Source of the DNA: an uncultured Oscillospiraceae bacterium
GTDB lineage: Bacteria > Bacillota > Clostridia > Oscillospirales > Acutalibacteraceae
DNA: 33,096 bases
Assembly (NCBI GenBank): GCA_900539855.1
Contig: UQDO01000025.1
Span: forward strand, 1-33,096
Direction of reading: 5' to 3'
The notes below the pieces were generated by a model. That model was not told where the DNA came from, did no database searches, and saw only the letters and a program-made list of their open reading frames with translations. The translations under genes were made by a program, and so were the position numbers. Below are positions 30,265 through 33,096 of the stretch, one piece after another; positions within the stretch are counted from its first letter, which is position 1, and each line of letters begins with the position of its first letter.

Positions 30265-31641
30265 ATGGTACACCAGTATAAACTCGGCGGATATAACATC
30301 GTGCTTGATACATGCAGCGGCTCGGTACATTCGGTAGACGATGTCGCTTACGATATGATAGCAATGTACGGCAAAGAGGACGACGACAGGATCATTGCCG
30401 CAATGAAGGAAAAATATGCCGACCGCAGCGATGTGACCGACAGCGACCTTAAGGATTGTCTTTCGGATATAGAGGCTCTTGTAAACGCCGGCAAGCTGTT
30501 TTCTGAGGACGCCTATGAGCAGCTCGCATATGATTATAAAAACAACAGCAATGTCATAAAGGCGCTTTGTCTGCACATTGCTCATACCTGCAACCTCAAC
30601 TGTTCATACTGCTTTGCAAGTCAGGGAAAATATCACGGCGACAGGGCTTTGATGACCTTTGAGGTGGGTAAACAGGCATTTGATTTCCTCATAGCCAATT
30701 CCGGGACGAGAAAAAACCTTGAGGTCGATTTTTTCGGCGGCGAGCCGCTTATGAACTTTGAGGTCGTAAAGCAGCTGGTGGCATATGCAAGAAGCATTGA
30801 AAAGGAAAAGGGCAAGAATTTCCGCTTTACCCTTACTACAAACGGTGTCCTGCTTGACGACGACGTGACCGATTTTCTGAACAGGGAAATGAACAACGTG
30901 GTGCTTAGCCTTGACGGCAGAAAAGAAGTGCACGACCACTTCAGGAGGGACTATGCCGGAAACGGCAGCTATGACAGAATAGTGCCCAATTTTCAGCGAT
31001 TTGTGGAAAAACGCGGCGGCAGGGGCTACTATGTGCGCGGCACGTATACCCATGAAAACACCGATTTTACTAACGATATACTCCATATGGCTGACCTCGG
31101 CTTCAGGGAACTTAGCATGGAGCCGGTGGTATGTCCGCCGGGCGATCCGTATGCGCTGACCGAGGATGATCTTCCGGTGCTTATGGAGCAGTATGAAAAG
31201 CTGTCTTTGGAAATGCTGCGCCGCGAGAAAAAGGGTGAGGGCTTTACCTTCTACCATTACATGCTCGACCTAAAAAACGGACCGTGTATATACAAGCGCA
31301 TAACCGGCTGCGGCTCGGGCACAGAATATATGGCTGTGACGCCGTGGGGCGAGCTTTTCCCATGCCACCAGTTTGTAGGTGACCCGAAATACAGCCTCGG
31401 CAATATCTGGGACGGCGTTACCAACAAGGCGGTTCAGGATGAATTCAGACACTGCAACGCCTATGCCCGTAAGGAATGTAAGGATTGCTGGGCAAGACTG
31501 TACTGCTCCGGCGGATGCGCCGCAAACGCATATCACGCAACGGGGAGCATAAGCGGTGTATATGAATACGGCTGTGAACTGTTTAAAAAGAGAATAGAAT
31601 GTGCCGTGATGATGCAGGTCGCAAGGGCTGAGGACAAATGA
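30265..31641 (+). CDS. scfB: SCIFF maturase, radical SAM/SPASM protein
   Basis: Thioether-forming peptide maturase of 458 aa. The N-terminal about 95 residues fit an RRE-like precursor-binding domain. The radical SAM domain has the 4Fe-4S motif CNLNCSYC (Cys109, 113, 116), the FFGGEPL SAM-binding block and LTTNGVLL. A SPASM domain with cysteines in GCGSG, FPCHQF, ECKDCW, YCSGGCAAN and YGCEL can hold two auxiliary clusters. It uses S-adenosylmethionine radicals to link a Cys sulfur to a residue of the SCIFF core. GGGGAG lies 6-8 nt before the ATG. It overlaps the next gene by 4 bp (ATGA). All three radical SAM cysteines are present, so it should be active. Confidence 0.96.
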   Translation: MVHQYKLGGYNIVLDTCSGSVHSVDDVAYDMIAMYGKEDDDRIIAAMKEKYADRSDVTDSDLKDCLSDIEALVNAGKLFSEDAYEQLAYDYKNNSNVIKALCLHIAHTCNLNCSYCFASQGKYHGDRALMTFEVGKQAFDFLIANSGTRKNLEVDFFGGEPLMNFEVVKQLVAYARSIEKEKGKNFRFTLTTNGVLLDDDVTDFLNREMNNVVLSLDGRKEVHDHFRRDYAGNGSYDRIVPNFQRFVEKRGGRGYYVRGTYTHENTDFTNDILHMADLGFRELSMEPVVCPPGDPYALTEDDLPVLMEQYEKLSLEMLRREKKGEGFTFYHYMLDLKNGPCIYKRITGCGSGTEYMAVTPWGELFPCHQFVGDPKYSLGNIWDGVTNKAVQDEFRHCNAYARKECKDCWARLYCSGGCAANAYHATGSISGVYEYGCELFKKRIECAVMMQVARAEDK

Positions 31642-32969
31642 ATACGCCGATAGCCTCGTTTATTGACAGTTATGCAAAAAAAGGTACGCTGCGGCTTCAC
31701 ATGCCTGGACATAAAGGTAAAGGACCGACAGGGACGGAATACGCCGACATCACCGAAATAAAGGGCGCAGATGTGTTATCTGAGGCTAAGGGCATAATAG
31801 GCGAAAGCGAAAAAAACGCCGCTGAGATTTTCATGACCGGTGCGACATATTATTCGACCGAAGGCTCGTCGCTGTCGATCAAAGCAATGCTTGCGGCGGT
31901 TTTGAATGGCAGGAACGGGAACAGGCGGATAGTCGCGGCGCGTAACGTACACAAATCATTTGTGTTCGCGGCGGCTTTGCTGCAGTTCGACGTTGAATGG
32001 ATATATCCCGAAGGTAATGAGCATCTTTGCTCGTGTCTTGTTGCGCCCGAAAGGCTGCAAACCGTGCTTTCCGCCGAAAGCGAACTGCCTGCCGCGGTCT
32101 ATGTAACATCTCCGGATTACCTCGGTAATATGCAGGACATAAAGGGGTTAGCCGAAGTGTGCCGAAAGTTCTCGGTACCACTGCTTGTTGACAATGCTCA
32201 TGGTGCGTATACGGCTTTTCTTGAAAGCTCAATGCACCCGATAGCACTTGGCGCTTCCATGTGCTGCGATTCGGCGCATAAGACACTGCCGGTGCTGACA
32301 GGCGGAGCGTATCTTCATGTGTCAAAGGACTTTGATGTAAGACCGGAAATTATAAGAAATTCGCTGTCGCTTTTCGGATCGACAAGTCCGTCATACCTGA
32401 TTCTGCGGTCGCTTGATCTTTGTAATGAGTATCTTGCCGACCGGTACAGAAATGAGCTGGCAGGGTGCGTAAAACGTGTGAATGAGCTCCGACGGTCGCT
32501 TGCCTATGCAGGGTGGAAACCTGTGGGCGGCGAACCGCTTAAAATAACAATAGACTGTGCCGCGTCCGGCATTTCGGGAAACAGTGTTGCCGACATGCTG
32601 CGTGAGCAAAATATTGAACCGGAATTTTCCGATAAAAATTATGTCGTCATGATGTTTTCTCCACAGGTGCCGGCAGACGGGTACGGTAAAGTATCAGCCG
32701 CATTCGGTGCAGCACCGGACAATGCAGCAGCAGAGCTGCCGGCGGACAGGCTCTCCCCGTCGGAACGTGCGCTGAGCATAAGAGACGCAATATTGGGACG
32801 GCAGGTCACGGTCCCGGTCGCCGAAGCCGTGGGGTGTATCTGCGGAACACCGGTCGTGTCGTGCCCTCCTGCAGTGCCCGTCGTTATAAGCGGCGAGATA
32901 ATAACCGGCAAGGCGGCAGAAGTTTTAAGGCACTGCGGAATAAATGAGATCTCGATTGTAAAAGTATAA
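31638..32969 (+). CDS. Orn/Lys/Arg decarboxylase-family PLP enzyme
   Basis: Fold-type I PLP protein of 443 aa, close to the small YaaO-type amino acid decarboxylases. The start has the family hallmark LRLHMPGHKG. ITEIKGADVLSE follows, GSSLSIKAML binds cofactor phosphate, VDNAHGAY supplies the Asp pairing with the pyridine nitrogen, and SAHKTLPVLTGGAYLH contains the Schiff-base Lys215. The C-terminal domain includes VAEAVGCICGTPVVSCPPAVP. Likely product is a polyamine such as cadaverine, putrescine or agmatine, but the substrate cannot be read from sequence. It overlaps the SCIFF maturase by 4 bp, so the two are translationally coupled, and a terminator follows. Confidence 0.88.
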   Translation: MNTPIASFIDSYAKKGTLRLHMPGHKGKGPTGTEYADITEIKGADVLSEAKGIIGESEKNAAEIFMTGATYYSTEGSSLSIKAMLAAVLNGRNGNRRIVAARNVHKSFVFAAALLQFDVEWIYPEGNEHLCSCLVAPERLQTVLSAESELPAAVYVTSPDYLGNMQDIKGLAEVCRKFSVPLLVDNAHGAYTAFLESSMHPIALGASMCCDSAHKTLPVLTGGAYLHVSKDFDVRPEIIRNSLSLFGSTSPSYLILRSLDLCNEYLADRYRNELAGCVKRVNELRRSLAYAGWKPVGGEPLKITIDCAASGISGNSVADMLREQNIEPEFSDKNYVVMMFSPQVPADGYGKVSAAFGAAPDNAAAELPADRLSPSERALSIRDAILGRQVTVPVAEAVGCICGTPVVSCPPAVPVVISGEIITGKAAEVLRHCGINEISIVKV

Positions 32970-32978
32970 TATACCGCC

Positions 32979-33016
32979 AAAAGGGCAGTTCTGCAAAAAG
33001 CGGAGCTGCCCTTTTT
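32979..33016 (+). terminator. Terminator after the decarboxylase gene
   Basis: A 16-bp stem (32979-32994 with 33000-33015, two G-T pairs) closes an AAAAA loop and ends in TTTTT. It closes the SCIFF operon and, with its A run on the left, could also act on the - strand. Confidence 0.88.
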
Positions 33017-33030
33017 GATAGGCTCAGAGG

Positions 33031-33044
33031 TGAATTTTAGTTTA
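33031..33044 (-). repeat. Near copy of the TAAACTAAAATTTA motif, copy 3
   Basis: On the - strand this reads TAAACTAAAATTCA, one base different from the copies at 78 and 12914. It again lies just beyond a terminator and points back at the gene. The last 50 bases of the window contain nothing else that I can support. Confidence 0.4.
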
Positions 33045-33096
33045 CTGCTTGCTTAAACCGCATGTCTTGTGTTATCTTATTCATAGCGAATAGGGT

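Noticed and set aside
33050..33078. Promoter-like TTGCTT-N17-TTATCT at the right edge
   Set aside because: The -10 matches the consensus poorly, and the gene it would serve is outside the window.
1..33096. Mobile elements, CRISPR arrays, tRNA or rRNA genes
   Set aside because: I saw no transposase or integrase motif, no regularly spaced direct repeats of CRISPR type, and no tRNA or rRNA signature in the gaps. Genes appear intact and in conserved order.

Overview
The window looks like a chromosomal segment of a Clostridia-class Firmicute, probably in or near the Ruminococcaceae/Oscillospirales. The evidence is the gene order hprK-glk-murB-rapZ-whiA-dnaE-...-pfkA, a SCIFF ranthipeptide with its radical SAM maturase, sigma-A type promoters, strong GGAGG-type ribosome binding sites, frequent GTG/TTG starts and heavy use of ATA for isoleucine. 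I see no rRNA, tRNA, CRISPR array, prophage or insertion sequence. Nearly everything is on the + strand; only fprA (left end) and ychF (middle) are on the - strand.

Left third (1.5-10.1 kb): a phosphate island. A PhoP/PhoR-like two-component system is followed at once by methylglyoxal synthase (mgsA), then a Na+/phosphate symporter with a PhoU-like tail, then pstS-pstC-pstA-pstB-phoU ending in a strong terminator. Four hexamers of Pho-box type (three TTNACA, one ATGACA), spaced exactly 11 bp apart, lie before the symporter gene. The symporter and pst promoters share the same TTTACA-N9-(-10) geometry. PstS appears circularly permuted: its normal C-terminal lobe precedes its N-terminal lobe.

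Middle (10.1-14.1 kb): a zinc-dependent phospholipase C family protein, a G5/3D-domain cell-wall protein, a short ComEA-like HhH protein, and convergent ychF separated by a perfect palindromic terminator.

Core block (14.3-24.5 kb): hprK, ROK glucokinase, murB (TTG start), rapZ, whiA (yvcK is absent between them), dnaE, a PIG-L deacetylase, and pfkA with its own promoter and a cre-like site. HprK, glucokinase and PfkA tie carbon-catabolite signalling to glycolysis.

Right third (24.6-33 kb): a guanine-type purine riboswitch with an unusually long P2 arm and an intrinsic terminator precedes a BMP-family lipoprotein, a double-NBD ATPase and two permeases, that is, a purine nucleoside importer. 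Next is a SCIFF operon: a 48-aa precursor with seven cysteines and Gly at position 37, an attenuator, the radical SAM/SPASM maturase, and an overlapping Orn/Lys/Arg decarboxylase-family PLP enzyme. The SCIFF promoter holds a 7-bp inverted repeat in its -35/-10 spacer, a likely operator.

Strongest leads: the SCIFF variant and its operator, the permuted PstS, methylglyoxal synthase inside a Pho regulon, the variant purine riboswitch, and a 15-bp motif recurring beyond gene terminators.
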